Origin: Trema orientale
Taxonomy: Eukaryota > Streptophyta > Magnoliopsida > Rosales > Cannabaceae
DNA: 64,000 bases
Direction of reading: 5' to 3'
NCBI GenBank assembly: GCA_002914845.1
Contig: JXTC01000394.1
Span: 68,564 to 132,563, forward strand
This document shows, piece by piece, positions 32,480 through 44,719 of this stretch. Under the pieces are notes generated by a model, which was not told where the DNA came from, made no database searches, and saw nothing but the letters and a program-made list of their open reading frames with translations. Within the stretch, counting starts at the first letter, position 1; each line of letters begins with the position of its first letter. A program made the translations under genes and the position numbers.

Positions 32480-33055
32480 TGCTTTTCTCAATTTAAATTA
32501 AATACTAGAACAAAAAAATAAAAGTATATAACAAAAAACAAAAAATGCTTAGCACTTGATTATTAAAGATAATCTCCCTCATTCTTATTTTGTAGTATGC
32601 GATATAATTACCAAAAGATCAGAAATTCAATCATGACCTTAAGTATCAATTATAGACCTTAAGGAGAGTACTATATTTAGGAAGTCATAGGAAGTCATAC
32701 TATAATTACAAACAGAGAAAACATCAATAAAATTTGATCAAAAGGAACATTATTAATGTGGTTCACGCACCAACCATCAAACCCCTTAAAAAGTCAGATC
32801 AATTTATAATCTAAGCGAAAAGGGCCGACCACCATATTTTAGATTCTTCAAAATGTCTCATCATTTCACGATCACAAATAATCTAAACACTGATAACTTA
32901 AAATAACAAAGACTACACTACTCGTTATCTTCAAATCTCCAATTATTGTTAATTAACCTTTTGGGGTACACAAATTTTGACCCTTCATTTAAAGTGAAGT
33001 AGTTTCCCTCCAAACTAGCTCATCCAAACTTCAAAAAAAAAAAAAAACCAAACCA
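32480..33055. other. upstream region of the metalloproteinase gene
   Basis: AT-rich DNA directly 5' of the metalloproteinase start. A poly-A run (33032-33046) sits just before the ATG in the leader. No clear TATA box can be singled out in such AT-rich sequence. Confidence 0.5.
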
Positions 33056-34168
33056 ATGTTTCTCTTATTCAGCCACTTTCTATCTCTCTCCTTTTTCTTC
33101 TTCTTCCTTACCATCAGCTTCAGCTGCCCAACGTGCCTTCTCGCCAGGGTAATGCCGGAGTACATGACATTAGACAGACTAAGCAGCGTTCTGGCCGTAC
33201 AAAACTCAACTCCCACGTGGCAAAACATGGAGAACTACCTCCTCAATGCCCGGAGAGGAAGCCACGTCACTGGAATCTCGGAGCTCAAGAAGTACTTTAG
33301 CCGTTTCGGTTATCTTCGATCGAAATATGCAACTAATTTCACTGATGAATTCGACTTCGCGCTCGAATCGGCGGTTGCTCGATTTCAGTCTAATCACGGG
33401 CTCTCGGTTACAGGCAAGCTAGATTCGAAGACGGTTTCACAAATGGCCGCGCCGAGATGCGGTGTGCCCGATACTACAATTAGTAGTACATTATTCACGT
33501 TGCATGGAACGAAACGTTACGTGTATTTTCCCGGAAAGCCGCGGTGGACGCGGCGAATGCCGATGACTCTCACGTACGCGTTCTCGCCGGACTATATGAT
33601 CCGGTACTTGAGCTTATCTGACATAAAAGCCGTATTTGAGCGCGCTTTTTCTCGGTGGTCATCGGTTATCCCTGTGAGTTTCGCCGAGACTGAAGACTAC
33701 GCCTACGCCGATATCAGGATAGGGTTTTACAGCGGCGATCATGGCGATTCTGAGCCGTTTGATGGGGTCCTTGGGGTATTAGCCCACTCTTTTTCGCCCG
33801 AGAGCGGGAAGTTCCACCTTGATGCGGCGGAAAGGTGGGCGGTTGACTTTGGATCGGAGAAATCGACGGTGGCGATTGATTTGGAATCGGTGGCGACTCA
33901 TGAGATCGGACATTTACTTGGACTGGCTCATACTCCGGTTAAGGAGGCTGTGATGTATCCGAGTTTGAAGCCTAGGGAGAAGAAGGTGGATTTGCAGCTT
34001 GACGATGTACAAGGAGTTCAAGCTCTTTATGGATCAAACCCTAATTTTTCTGTTAATTCTTTATTGGAATCGGATATTTCTACGAATTGGTCGGTTAATT
34101 TGGGAAATAGTACTAAATATTCTTTAATATTTTGGGGCATGGTTTTTTATTTGTTGTCGTCTTTTTAG
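33056..34168 (+). CDS. matrix metalloproteinase (plant MMP, matrixin family M10A)
   Basis: A zinc endopeptidase of the extracellular matrix or plasma membrane surface, 370 residues in one exon, as is usual for plant MMPs. An N-terminal hydrophobic signal peptide (about 1-30) is followed by a propeptide with a peptidoglycan-binding-like fold (about 50-130). The cysteine switch PRCGVPD is at 133-139, and the catalytic domain is at about 155-328. Structural zinc/calcium residues lie in GDHGDSEPFDG and AHSFSPESGKFHLD. The active site HEIGHLLGLAH is at 282-292 and the Met-turn VMYPS at 299-303. No hemopexin domain, as in plants. The C-terminus is hydrophobic (YSLIFWGMVFYLL) after Ser/Asn-rich residues, suggesting a GPI anchor or membrane tail. 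Five N-glycosylation sequons are visible. The frame is intact; the start at 33056 is chosen because it opens the signal peptide. Confidence 0.97.
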   Translation: MFLLFSHFLSLSFFFFFLTISFSCPTCLLARVMPEYMTLDRLSSVLAVQNSTPTWQNMENYLLNARRGSHVTGISELKKYFSRFGYLRSKYATNFTDEFDFALESAVARFQSNHGLSVTGKLDSKTVSQMAAPRCGVPDTTISSTLFTLHGTKRYVYFPGKPRWTRRMPMTLTYAFSPDYMIRYLSLSDIKAVFERAFSRWSSVIPVSFAETEDYAYADIRIGFYSGDHGDSEPFDGVLGVLAHSFSPESGKFHLDAAERWAVDFGSEKSTVAIDLESVATHEIGHLLGLAHTPVKEAVMYPSLKPREKKVDLQLDDVQGVQALYGSNPNFSVNSLLESDISTNWSVNLGNSTKYSLIFWGMVFYLLSSF

Positions 34169-36261
34169 TTTCTAATTAAGTGTGCTGGAGGGCCCTTATA
34201 GGAATATATATATATATATATATACACAGAAATCATTACCTTTTTTTGTTCTTATTTTGGTTTGTTAGCCAAAGCCCAAATGGGGATAGATATAGGCATT
34301 ACTAACTTCTTCTGGTTTTTGGTTATTATTATTATTTGTTTAAGCTTCACGTAACATTCTTCAGAAAAATCAACAAATATATATTAATTGTTAATTCAAA
34401 AGAAAATTATGGTTTCTGTATGGTCAATTATTAGGACTATTCGTTTATATTTTTTTCATCTCATTTATCTTATTAAGACGGGTTTAATTTTACTTCAGAT
34501 TTTTATCGATTAATGTCTTTTTGTTGCGTGGCTATACCTTAATTTGGATTTGTATAAGTTCCTTGTCAGAACCAATGTTCTTTAGAAAAGAAAATTTTAC
34601 ATGGTAATGACTAATGAGGGGTATTAAAAGTATCAACACTTTAGTCTCCTAAAAGAAAATTCTGAGTAAACATTTATTTTTCAAAGCGGCCAATGTTACG
34701 CGCCGCGCACGGTACGTGCACTTGGTAAATTCTAGTTACAAGAAATATCGGTGAATCTGAAATTTTTATATGCCCTTAAGGCCATAACCATTATGGTCTG
34801 AAATAGAAGAGTACGACAATATATCATCTGAAAAAGTTATGAGGCATCATAAATAGGCTTATTATTTCTTTACTTAGATGCATAATTTTAGTGACATCTT
34901 TAATATTTTTTTCGTGTTTATATTTATTTATTATATGAGTATCTGTACTCCGAATTGACCCAGTAGGTATCATGTTATTGTCCTAAGTTGATTATATATT
35001 CGATTATTAGCACCAATTATTTTGGTTAAAGACGAAACATCAACATCATATCTTATTTTTTTCAGTCAATGTATCCAGATCTGAATCTGATGTCTAAGGA
35101 AGGGGGTGTGTTTGGTTACGGATGCATGTAAAAATAATACCTTACTCTTGTTTTTATAATAAAAGAATACCCTTCTAAATTTATTGTTTCGTACGTGATT
35201 TATAGACGTTTACATGTACTCAACATAGCCAGCAACCGACCTTAAAGCTATAGACATATGGACTCGGTTGAACATGCATGCTACATATACTGTTGTACTA
35301 CATTTATATTAATATATACTTATATAAATTTACCACTGAAAGAAACAAGACGGTATATATTAATGTGAATTGAATATTATATAGTTCAATAAGTTGTATT
35401 ATATTGTATAGCTAGGAGCCTAAATAGGACTTCGATAAAAACTGTTTAAGATAAAGATGAATCTCTTCTTTCTTTCCTTTTTCTCAAGTGTACAAATAAA
35501 ATGTCAGATTTAACCTTTGAAAACCCAGGTCGGGAACTCCAATTACATAGAATTATTCCCAGACCCCAACAAAAAAAATATATAAAAACAAACCAAAAAA
35601 TAAGGTTGGAGGGGCGCTGCGGGAAGTCCGAAGTCTACGTCGTGTGGGGTGATAGTACTATAATTTGGCTCACCAACCGGATTTGTTGGGCACCCAATTC
35701 ACGATGCACAATATTATCTTATCTTCTTCGTACTATTGATTCTCATCTTTTTAATATAAAAAATTAAATATTTATGTTTGAATATTAAAAAAACGCCACA
35801 AGTGAAATTGAAAAGAAGAAAAAAGAAAATTGAAAACGCCCTGCCCTGTACGAAGGCGAAGTCTGACTTGAGTCTTCCACCGGTGCCCTTTATATAATAA
35901 ACCAGCAGATGATGATCATGATAATCATCAAAATGGGTGGCCATGATTTTATTTGTTCTATACTTGGACGGTGGCGATAATAGGACTAAATGCATTGAAG
36001 AGCGAAAGCAAATATTGAAAAATTAAAAAAACATATATATATATATATATATAAATGACAGTTGGGTGGGTTGTTGGGAATAGTAGATGGTAAGGGATAA
36101 TTGATCGTTATTTTTCTCCCTTTCTTTTCGGCATAAAGCATGCATATATGCACTGTACATCAAAATTAAACAGAGTATCCTCTTCAATAAAAGCTACACC
36201 TCAAGTAGTTTAATTTCTCCTATCCTATTAGAAATTTAGACCCGCTTACATATAACTCTTA
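34169..36261. other. intergenic, possible Helitron 3' end
   Basis: AT-rich sequence downstream of the metalloproteinase gene with a (TA)n run at 34204-34223. At 34707-34735 a short hairpin (GCACG-GTA-CGTGC) is followed 12 bases later by CTAG|T, the shape of a Helitron 3' terminus. No matching 5' end or Rep/helicase coding sequence is seen, so that call is weak. No gene is supported elsewhere in the interval. Confidence 0.4.
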
Positions 36262-37322
36262 GGTCATATTTGGTTAGGGGTAATAGAATGGAATAGAATA
36301 GAATGGAATGGAAACAATTCTAAAATGACTCAATTCTATTGTTTAGTTAGAAAATCCAAATAGGAAAAACCTTTCCATTGGAATGAAATATAGTAGAATT
36401 CTATTCCATCCAAGATAGGGTAGAATCAAGCGGAATGGAATACCATTTAATTATTAAAAATTAAATAATAAAATAAAATAATAAAATAAAGTAAAATAAC
36501 GCTAAATGTAAAATAATAATTTAATTAATAAAAAATAATTAATAAAATAATTTAATGAAATAGTAAAATAAAATAATCCTAAAGGTAAAATAATTTAATA
36601 AAATAATACTTTAATTAATAAAAATTAATTTAATAAAGTAAAATAATGCTAAATGTAAAAAAATTTAATAAAATAATAATTTAATTAATAAAAATAATTT
36701 AAAAATAATAAAATAATGCTATATGCAAAATAATTTAATAAAATAATACTTTAATTAATTAAATAATTTAATGAATAATAAAATAAAATAATACTTAATG
36801 TAAAATAATTTAATAAAATAAAAATATAATTAATAAAATAATTTGGAAAAATAATAAAATAAAATAATGATAAACGTTAAATAATTTAATTAATAAAAAA
36901 TAATTAACAAAATAATTTAAAAAATAATAAAATAAAATAATGCTAAATGCAAAACAATTTAATAAATAATTTAATTAATAAAATAATTTAATGCTAAATA
37001 TAAAATAATTTAATAAAATGATAATCTAATTAATAAAAAATAATTAATAAAATAATTTAATAAGATAAAATAATGCTAAATGTAAAATAATTTAATAAAA
37101 TAATTAAATGCTAAATTTAATTTAAAATATTTAAAATGAAGAGTATTTTTGTCATTATATAGCTAATTTCATTCATTTTCACAGTTAACCAAACATAAGA
37201 ATGTCCATTCAGCTACTAATTTCACCAATCCAACCAAACAACATAATTACATTACTATTCTTTTCCATTCTATTCTGATTATTATTACCATTACCATTCC
37301 ACCACTGCAACCAAACAGATCC
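36262..37322. mobile_element. ~1.06-kb MITE-like element with an internal AT-rich minisatellite
   Basis: The left end (GGTCATATTTGGTTAGGGG, then AATAGAATGGAATAGAAT) and the right end (TTCCATTCTATTCTGATTAT, then GCAACCAAACAGATCC) form imperfect inverted termini. Between them (about 36455-37110) lies an array of about nine 65-80-bp units built on AATGCTAAATGTAAAATAAT and TTTAATTAATAAAA. Noncoding. The TTTGGTT...AACCAAA ends resemble those of the MITE at 31805. Confidence 0.75.
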
Positions 37323-38660
37323 TTGGAGTAGAATTAGAATCCGCAAACAAAAGAAAATACTCACACACACACCAAAAAAATCGTAAATTTTTTACTTAGT
37401 TCGGTTACAAATATAGCATATGTCCATAGGATATCACCACCAAACCACCACTTTACAATGAAAAGGACAACTATATACTTAAATTTCAACTACGTGAAAT
37501 GTACCCTGTGTCCTCTCTCACCAAATTTACGACAAAATTATTCTCATTCTCTCTAGCTTTCGTTATGTCTCTAAAATGTAACTTTATACTCAAGAATTTA
37601 ATCTTCCCAGCTATTTATAGAGAAAATATACTAGAGTCCTAGTCTTATAGGATGACAATCATATGGTTTACACCATATAGACCACCAACAAAAAGAGTAC
37701 AAAACCGCTATATATTTATCCAATACCGAATACCAAGTTTCCTAGTCCGTTAAAAGACTCCAAGTCTTTATATCCACCTAGCTTTGAGTCTTAGATACAC
37801 TAAGATACTTTCAAAATAGCAACCATACTTAATAGTTTACCACCTTGGTTGTTGTTTAAAGTCCTTAGCCACTTGCTATTTCCAAATGCCTCTCACGGGC
37901 CTCATAGAGTCTTCACATGTACTATGTCCTAACTAATGCTTAAACTTAGCCGTCAAAAGTGCCTTTGTCAATATATCTACCAAGTTATCTTCTATAGAAA
38001 CCTTATCTACTAACAATCTCACTGGAAATAATGTCACAATTAAATAAAGTCTGACATCAATGTGTTTTGTCCTCTTATGATATACTTGACTTTTAGTCCA
38101 AGGGGACCATGTGTTGATTATCAAAAAAATACCATTATATGCTACAATTTGATACCAAGTTCTGCTGTGAATCCTTACAGCCATATAGCTTCCTTTACTA
38201 TCTCAGTTGCAACTACAAACTCTGCTTCTATTGTCAATAATGCTAACACCAATTATATATTGGCTTTTCAAATAATGGTATTTTCGCAAAACTTAAAAAT
38301 ATACTAAAGTAACTACTCTCGTGGTATCTAAATCACCATCATAGTTAGTTACAACATATCCTCTTCTCTCCTTGTCCTATATTTCAAGCTGACAGAAGTA
38401 GTATCTCTTAAGTATCTTGAGACCCATTTTACTGTCTCCAATTCCTTTCCCCATGGTTTGTCGTGTATTTACTAACAACACTAGCTAATGATATGAATCA
38501 AGGCTTGTGCAAACCATAACATACATCAATAACCCTACGTACTAGAATAAGAAACCACATCAATATACTCTTTTTCTTAATTAGTTTTTAGTGAATCCTC
38601 CTTAGAAAGCTTAAAATGTTGAGCAACAGGTGTATCCACAGCCTTGGACTTTTCTTCATT
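37323..38660 (-). mobile_element. degenerate Ty1/copia fragment, minus strand
   Basis: Read on the minus strand, 38500-37930 gives broken copia RNase H, with a RYLR-like block, an AEF-type stretch, then YHKRTKHIDVRLYLI and IEDNLVDILTKALLTAKFKH (37933-38184). Beyond it, 37900-37323 resembles a copia 3' LTR, ending with an ACCGAACTAAGTAAAAA block and a GTGTGTGTGAG tract. The rest of the element (gag, integrase, most of RT) is absent or unrecognisable. Frames are broken throughout. Confidence 0.7.
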
Positions 38661-39318
38661 GAATCTCTCGAAATAAGAATCCTAGCTTTCCTATTGTATA
38701 TTCATTTGCATTCAACTAGTTTCTATTTCTCAAGTTTATCCATCAACATCCACTTATGATTTTTCTTCAAAGAGTTCATCTCTTTGTCCTAGGTGCTGGC
38801 TTTCTAGCGCCCAGTGCCCGTGAAAATTTTTTAAAATGCTGGACAGTCATACAGCCACCAACTTTGAGTATTTTGACAACTTGGTGTTAGGAATTGTTAG
38901 CCCAAGATTGATAACCCAAGAGGGGAGTGAATTGGGTTTTAAAATTTTTGCGGAAACTTTTCAACTATTTAAAACCATAGACCATTATTTTGAAACATAT
39001 AAGCTAAATAAACAATAATACTAAACAAATAGCAATAATACTAAGTATATTAAGCACACTAAATATCAAACACTCAATTAAATAACTTGCAATAAAGTAA
39101 AGAGTGTAGGGATAGAGAAGGTACAAACTCGGTTTTTATGAGATTCGACAAACACGACAGTTTGCCTACGTTCCCAGCCCTCGGCAACTTTCTTTGAGCT
39201 TTCTACTATCGGATCAAGATTATGGGCTTGACCAACCCTTGTACAAATGGAGTGAATTCTTCTTAGGCACACCCTAGCCTTTATAATAGTCTTGACTCCA
39301 GCTCTGTCACGCCTAACC
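38661..39318. other. unclassified repeat-like sequence
   Basis: Contains CCAAGAGGGGAGTGAATTGGG near 38920, a block that I associate with dicot LTR elements. I cannot find paired LTRs or coding domains. No gene is supported. Confidence 0.35.
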
Positions 39319-39507
39319 TCGGATTGTTTTTACTCCGGTAACAACCTCACCTATACCGGGTTGTTTAGACAATGGTGCTAACCTCACCAACTCACGGGTT
39401 GTTTAGACTCCGGTGGCAACCTCACCTAAAATGGGTTGTTTAGACTCCAGTGGCAACCTCACCTATACTCGGGTTGTTTATGAATCCGGTGCCAACCTCA
39501 CCTCACA
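39319..39507. repeat. 37-38-bp minisatellite, five units
   Basis: Units start near 39320, 39357, 39395, 39432 and 39470, each with GGGTTGTTTAGACTCCGGTG and CAACCTCACC and 80-95% alike. Noncoding; every unit carries in-frame stops or frame changes. Confidence 0.92.
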
Positions 39508-41320
39508 CTTAATGGTTTTACAATGTAAGAGTGAACACACTCACAAACTCTCCTCTCAAAAGTAATAAATACAATTTTGTCTTAAGAGATTTGAGAACAA
39601 TGCACAATAAATGCTCTAAGATTGGATCAATATGATTTGAAAGTGTAATTGATGTTAAAAATAGGCTAAGATACTTTGAGAGTAGATGAATATCAATTTA
39701 GGTTCATATTGAAGTCTTAAATACCATCAAATGAGGCTCTATATATAGATATCCAAGAAAACTAGCCGTTTATAGCCGTTATTAGGTTTCTGTCAAAAGT
39801 TTGGTCGACCAAAATTAAAGCTGGTCGACCACAAATATAGCCGTTGGAGTTTGACACGTCAGTTTAGCTCTAACGGTCACTTCTGGCCACTGGTTTGAAA
39901 AGTGATCGACCACCTGTGGTCGACCAAAATCACTGTTGGTCATTTTTCAAACTCTGACAGGATTTTTGGCATTTTTTAGATTTTAACAGCTTTTGGCGTT
40001 TTTCAAAAACTAACTTCTAAACTTGTTTTAAATACTTTAAAAATATTAGAAATCAATTTGAAAAGAGTATTTTGGCTATTGCAAACTTGTTTTACTTTCA
40101 CAAAGATATTTAACAATAATTTAGAAGGTATTCATACCGAAACAAAACTCTGGTTTGTAAGTAGAAAATCTCTTTTTAGCCTATATCAAATAGTCATGAT
40201 TTCAAACACATTTGTAACTTATTTAAACTTAAGAAATCATGTTTTGAAGAATATTTTGCCTATTCAAAATTATTATTTCTTATTTTCAAACTTCTATAAT
40301 AAAATAACCATTTTAAGCTTAAGATAGTTTGAAAGCTCTTTTGAAAAGTATGAGCCAATGCAAAGAGAATCTATGTGCAATGAACTAAATCAAATACAAG
40401 ATTAAGTATGAAATATACCATATCTAGACACGATCTTGTATCTTAATTATCCATCTTCAAGCTTGATTATAATAACTCCAATATGCATCCATCTTCAAGT
40501 TTGGTTTCTCGATAAACTTGAGCTAGAACTTTTAAAGCCATTTCACTACATACTCAAGTTAAATTATTAGTACTAAATCAAATGTTTGTTATCTTCAAAA
40601 TAAGAGTGAGTAAGATTGAAATCTCAATTTCCCAACACTTGGGACTCCTCACTCGTGCAGGACACGACTTAAACACTCTCAAGACCTATTTTCCTATAAA
40701 TAAGATTTTCTACATCAAATAGAAGGCTATCTTAGATACCTAGGAGTCATAAAAACACATTTAAAATCTAAAGAGAGAGGAAGAAAGCTTGAGAGCAGCT
40801 GCAGTGTTTTTTATCATTCTTCTTCCTTTTCCTCTAGAGCCTTTATATTTTAGCATGATATTTACTTTGTTTATTCTTATATATATGCTAGAGTAGGCAA
40901 AGCCCTAGACATGATTGTCTTAGATTCTATATATCGTCTCAATTATTTATTTCAGAGTTGTTTATGTTCTTCTATATTTAATTTATCTATGAATGATATC
41001 TTGCTTGTTTATATGTACAAATAAATGATCTAGAGTGAATTCTTCTGTTAGGATTAGTATTGGTATTTGTCATATCATTCTGTAGGTATTAAAGCTATGG
41101 TTGGTATAATTGTTCGGTGCATTGGCTATAGTGAAGAATACATAACCTAGGTTAAGAATTTATGTTTGTGTGATGATTACATAGATTAATCTATCTTTCT
41201 TTGTTTTGAGAAATTCTAGAGCATTTACTTAGGTAATCTAATAGGAAAAAATTTAAGTATGGTGTTCGTCTATGCAACTTTTAGAAAGAATGGGTCTTAG
41301 TTGAACATTTGCAAATTATA
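39508..41320. other. unclassified, LTR-like in its right half
   Basis: 39780-39960 is unusually rich in the palindrome GGTCGACC (39803, 39823, 39918, with GATCGACC at 39904). From about 40690 a TATA-like CTATAAATAAG is followed by a GAGAGAGGAAGAAAGC leader and long AT-rich DNA, resembling the promoter half of an LTR. No paired copy or coding region confirms this. Confidence 0.35.
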
Positions 41321-42010
41321 CTACAAGAAAAAAAAGTTATAGCGACGATATCTATAATGGCTACATTTTATCGCCGCTATAGACCTACATGTACAGCAAC
41401 AACACTGAGTTTATCGTCGCTATTGAAGGTCAATCGCGAAAGGTTGACCCAAAATGGTATAGCGACGACACATAGGGAAAAGCTTAGTGATGACATGAGC
41501 TTGTCGTTGCTATAGAATATACAGAAAAACGCGCCCATGTACAGTAACTCATCCTCGGGAAAATAGGCACCTTTTGGGAGATTGTGAAAATATCAGACCC
41601 TATAGCAACGATATTTGTCGCTATTATAGAATTTTTTAAATTTTTTTAATTTTAAATAAGAATTAATTAATATAAAAAGTAAAAAAAAAACTATAGCTAT
41701 GATAACATGCCGTCGCTATAAGTAGACCCGAAAATTTGGGCAGGCAACTAGTGACCGCAGAAATTTGACCCGAAAAAAAAAAAATTAAAATTAGAACAGT
41801 GTCGTCAAGGTTATAGCGACGACATTCGAGATTTATAGCAGTGACCGCTATAGGTCCTGCAACATAAAAACCTGCAGATCGTCTTCTTCGTCTGTTTTTT
41901 CACATTCACCCATATATCTCTCTCTCTCTCTCTTTCACCCTTCTCTCTCTCTCCTACCCGCTGGTGGCCGACATTCGAGATTTATAGCAGTGACCGCTAT
42001 AGGTCATGCA
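41321..42010. mobile_element. CACTA transposon end with subterminal repeats
   Basis: A terminus-like TACTACAAGAAAA (family consensus CACTACAAGAAA, first base changed) is followed by a field of TATAGCGACGA motifs in both orientations: at least ten half-sites between 41339 and 42003, such as ATCGTCGCTAT and ATAGCGACGACA. Terminal CACTA plus dense subterminal motifs is the signature of En/Spm elements. No opposite end or transposase is visible nearby, so this is a fragment or a deleted copy. Confidence 0.7.
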
Positions 42011-42117
42011 ATATAAAAACCTGCAGATCGTCTTCTTCGTCTGTTTTTTCACATTCACCCATATATCTCTCTCTCTCTCTTTCACCCTTCTCTCTCTCTC
42101 CTACCCGCTGGTGGCCG
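41821..42117. repeat. 149-bp tandem duplication
   Basis: Two head-to-tail units (41821-41969 and 41970-42117) begin GACATTCGAGATTTATAGC and end CCCGCTGGTGGCC. They differ by about two substitutions and one TC unit in the internal CT microsatellite. A recent local duplication at the inner edge of the CACTA subterminal field. Confidence 0.93.
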
Positions 42118-42178
42118 ACTGCCTCCTCGTTCTCTCTTTATCTCTCTGGTAATACTCTATCTATCTCTATTGCTCTCA

Positions 42179-42221
<43 letters not shown>

Positions 42222-43770
42222 GTTCTGGCGACGGGACGGTTACTTGCTGGTTCAGAAAAATTATTCAAGAAACAAAAATTCAGGGCCCTAGCGCTGATTT
42301 CTAATGTTCTTGTGTTGAAATATCGGAAAAAATCTGTACAATGACCGACTTTTTGTGTTTTATGATTTGTAGACTTGGAATTTGCATGGGAAAACACCAA
42401 AATAGCCATAGGGTTTCATCTATTATAAAAAGGATGCCTTGGAGCAAATTTTAGAAGATCATATACAATTTCTAAATGCTTAGAGCCATAGAGAGAGAAT
42501 TAGGAAGAGATTAGAAGGAGATCAATGAGTGATGATAGCCACCAAGAATTCTTCTACGTGAAGTCTATCATTTGTCTTCTTGAGTTTTCTTTTCTTCTTT
42601 TCATTTTCTTTTTATGTGTTTTATTCTTAAGAACATGATACTTAGTTTTATGTCAATATTAGGTTAGGTTTTTATTTAGTTAAGAGTAATTTTGAAACCC
42701 TAACCATATAATTGAATTAATTGTCTCCAAGTTTTTATATATGTCAATTTAATATTCAAATTCGTTTATATTCTTCTATGCTAAATGATTAATATATCTA
42801 TTATCTATTATTTAGATTGCCATCTAGATAATTTATAATGAATATACATTGCTATAGTTGGGAATTATTTCAATAATTGTCTAGTTTTCTGATACAGATA
42901 GCATGATTATGATTAAATATGACTATATAATTGTGTTTAGCTATGATGAAGAATATGAGTTCAGAATTAAGGATTCTGAGCATATGAGATCGTCTTACCC
43001 AGTTTAGTAGATTTTCTTGGTTAATGCATTAGTAAGATTCAACTAAGAGAGCTTGTTCGAGGTTAGTCTAACTGATAGAATTTAGATGAGGACCTTATTT
43101 TGGCTAAAGAATTAGGAAGAAAAATTAGAGATAATAGAGTTTATTATTATCGTCTCTAGTTAAAACATTTGAATATTGATTGATATGAGATCTGGTAATT
43201 AATTTATTGAAGTGATTAGTGGTGTAAATTGACCTCTTAGCTGAATCTTTAGAGTATTGATTGTCTATCTTATTTATTTTTGTTCTGTTTTATGTTTTTA
43301 TTATTTGTTTTTAGTTTAACAGTTTAAAACACCTATTTAGTTTATAGCTAGATTTAATAGGAGTTATGAATATTAATAAAAGAATTGGTTCTCTGTGGAT
43401 CGACTCTTTTTTGATACTTTACTGTGTCATGTTAGTTTAGGATTAATTAAGACAGATAATTTAAATTGGTGATTAACGGCACAGACCACTTAGACTAAGA
43501 ATAATAGTATTCGTTTTTTCAACATCTAAGCTTTGTTCTCGATTCTAATACAATCATCGATTCACCTTTCAGGGTTCATCAATCCTAAATTCCAAAGATG
43601 CGCCATTATCTTCTTACGTTCTTTCCATCAAACTTCCCTCTACTTCAAAATTTGATGTAGACGAACTCTTAAACAAGCTCCTAGCCAGTAAGCAGCTTCA
43701 GCAGTGAATGACAAGAATAATTGAACAATAGAACACAAGAACCTTCAACCTTTGTCGAGTCTTCTTCCAC
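42118..43770. other. CT-rich tract and degenerate LTR-like AT-rich DNA
   Basis: A CT microsatellite runs at about 42180-42217. From 42416 a TATA-like TATTATAAAAAGG, a leader-like purine stretch and a long AT-rich body end near 43400 with GGTTCTCTGTGGATCGACTC, which recalls the 3' part of Athila-like gypsy LTRs. The layout parallels 40690-41290. No paired LTR or coding domain, so the call is tentative. Confidence 0.35.
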
Positions 43771-43783
43771 TTTCATGAACCTG

Positions 43784-44420
43784 GCTCTAATACTAGCTTG
43801 TGAGGATTTAGACCTTCAGTCTTTGAAGAAAATACTCAAACATAAGAGAATCTATCTTAAAGAACACGCATCACAACTAATTTACTTGGTTCATATTGAA
43901 TGTAAATTGTAAATGAAAAGGCAGGAAAAGGTTCCCAGTCAAATACACAAAATGAAAAGCTTTAGACTCTCATTAATACTCTCAACAAGATGAAACTAGT
44001 ATTTGCACACACGTTCTCACAACTATCTCCAGAAACAAACACCCTAGAAAAGTTTATACAAATCCGGAAAAGTTCCCGGAACCTCTCTCAATCTAGTGTA
44101 TATTGAGAAAGCGGATATCACATTTCGGTTATAAGTCAATGACTGTAAAGCTTCTTAAATAAATCCACTCACGCCAATAGAAGAATGCCGCATCATCATC
44201 CAGTACTTATTTGAAATGTCAAAGTAACCAAGTTGCAGCCTGGACACTCTGACTGTAACTAACCTAACCGAATAAACCACCTTAACTAACTGACTGATCA
44301 ACTTGTAACTACCAGTTAGTCAGATTGGAGCTAACTCTTCATAAACATATATAGAAGACTAAAATTTAGTTAATAAGCTACATGACCATGTTCATGAATG
44401 CGATAACGTCTATCGCATTG
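43784..44420 (-). repeat. probable copia LTR and primer site, minus strand
   Basis: On the minus strand GTATTAGAGCCAGG (43782-43795) resembles the initiator-tRNA primer site of copia elements, with one or two changes. The sequence to its right (to about 44420) would be the 5' LTR and has the leader-like features of one. The sequence to its left has no intact gag. Confidence 0.45.
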
Positions 44421-44636
44421 CTTTTTCTAAATAAAAAAAATTCAACAATATTTTTTTGATAGTTGATCTGCCAACATCGAGAACTTTGATCAAGAGATAT
44501 TGCTCACTACTTAAAAATAATTAATATATCTAATCTATAAAGCTGTACTCGAAATTATATGTAATATTTTAAATATACACCATGGTGTACATGATTTGAT
44601 CATTTGTGCAAAAGTTTAAGTATGATTTTCAACAAG

Positions 44637-44640
<4 letters not shown>

Positions 44641-44714
<74 letters not shown>
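44641..44714. repeat. (TC)n microsatellite, 37 units
   Basis: A perfect TC run of 74 bp, the longest pure dinucleotide tract in the window. Likely polymorphic. Confidence 0.98.

Positions 44715-44719
<5 letters not shown>

Noticed and set aside
44641..44714. TC run as a telomere- or centromere-type repeat
   Set aside because: It is a plain dinucleotide microsatellite, not TTTAGGG or a long-period satellite.
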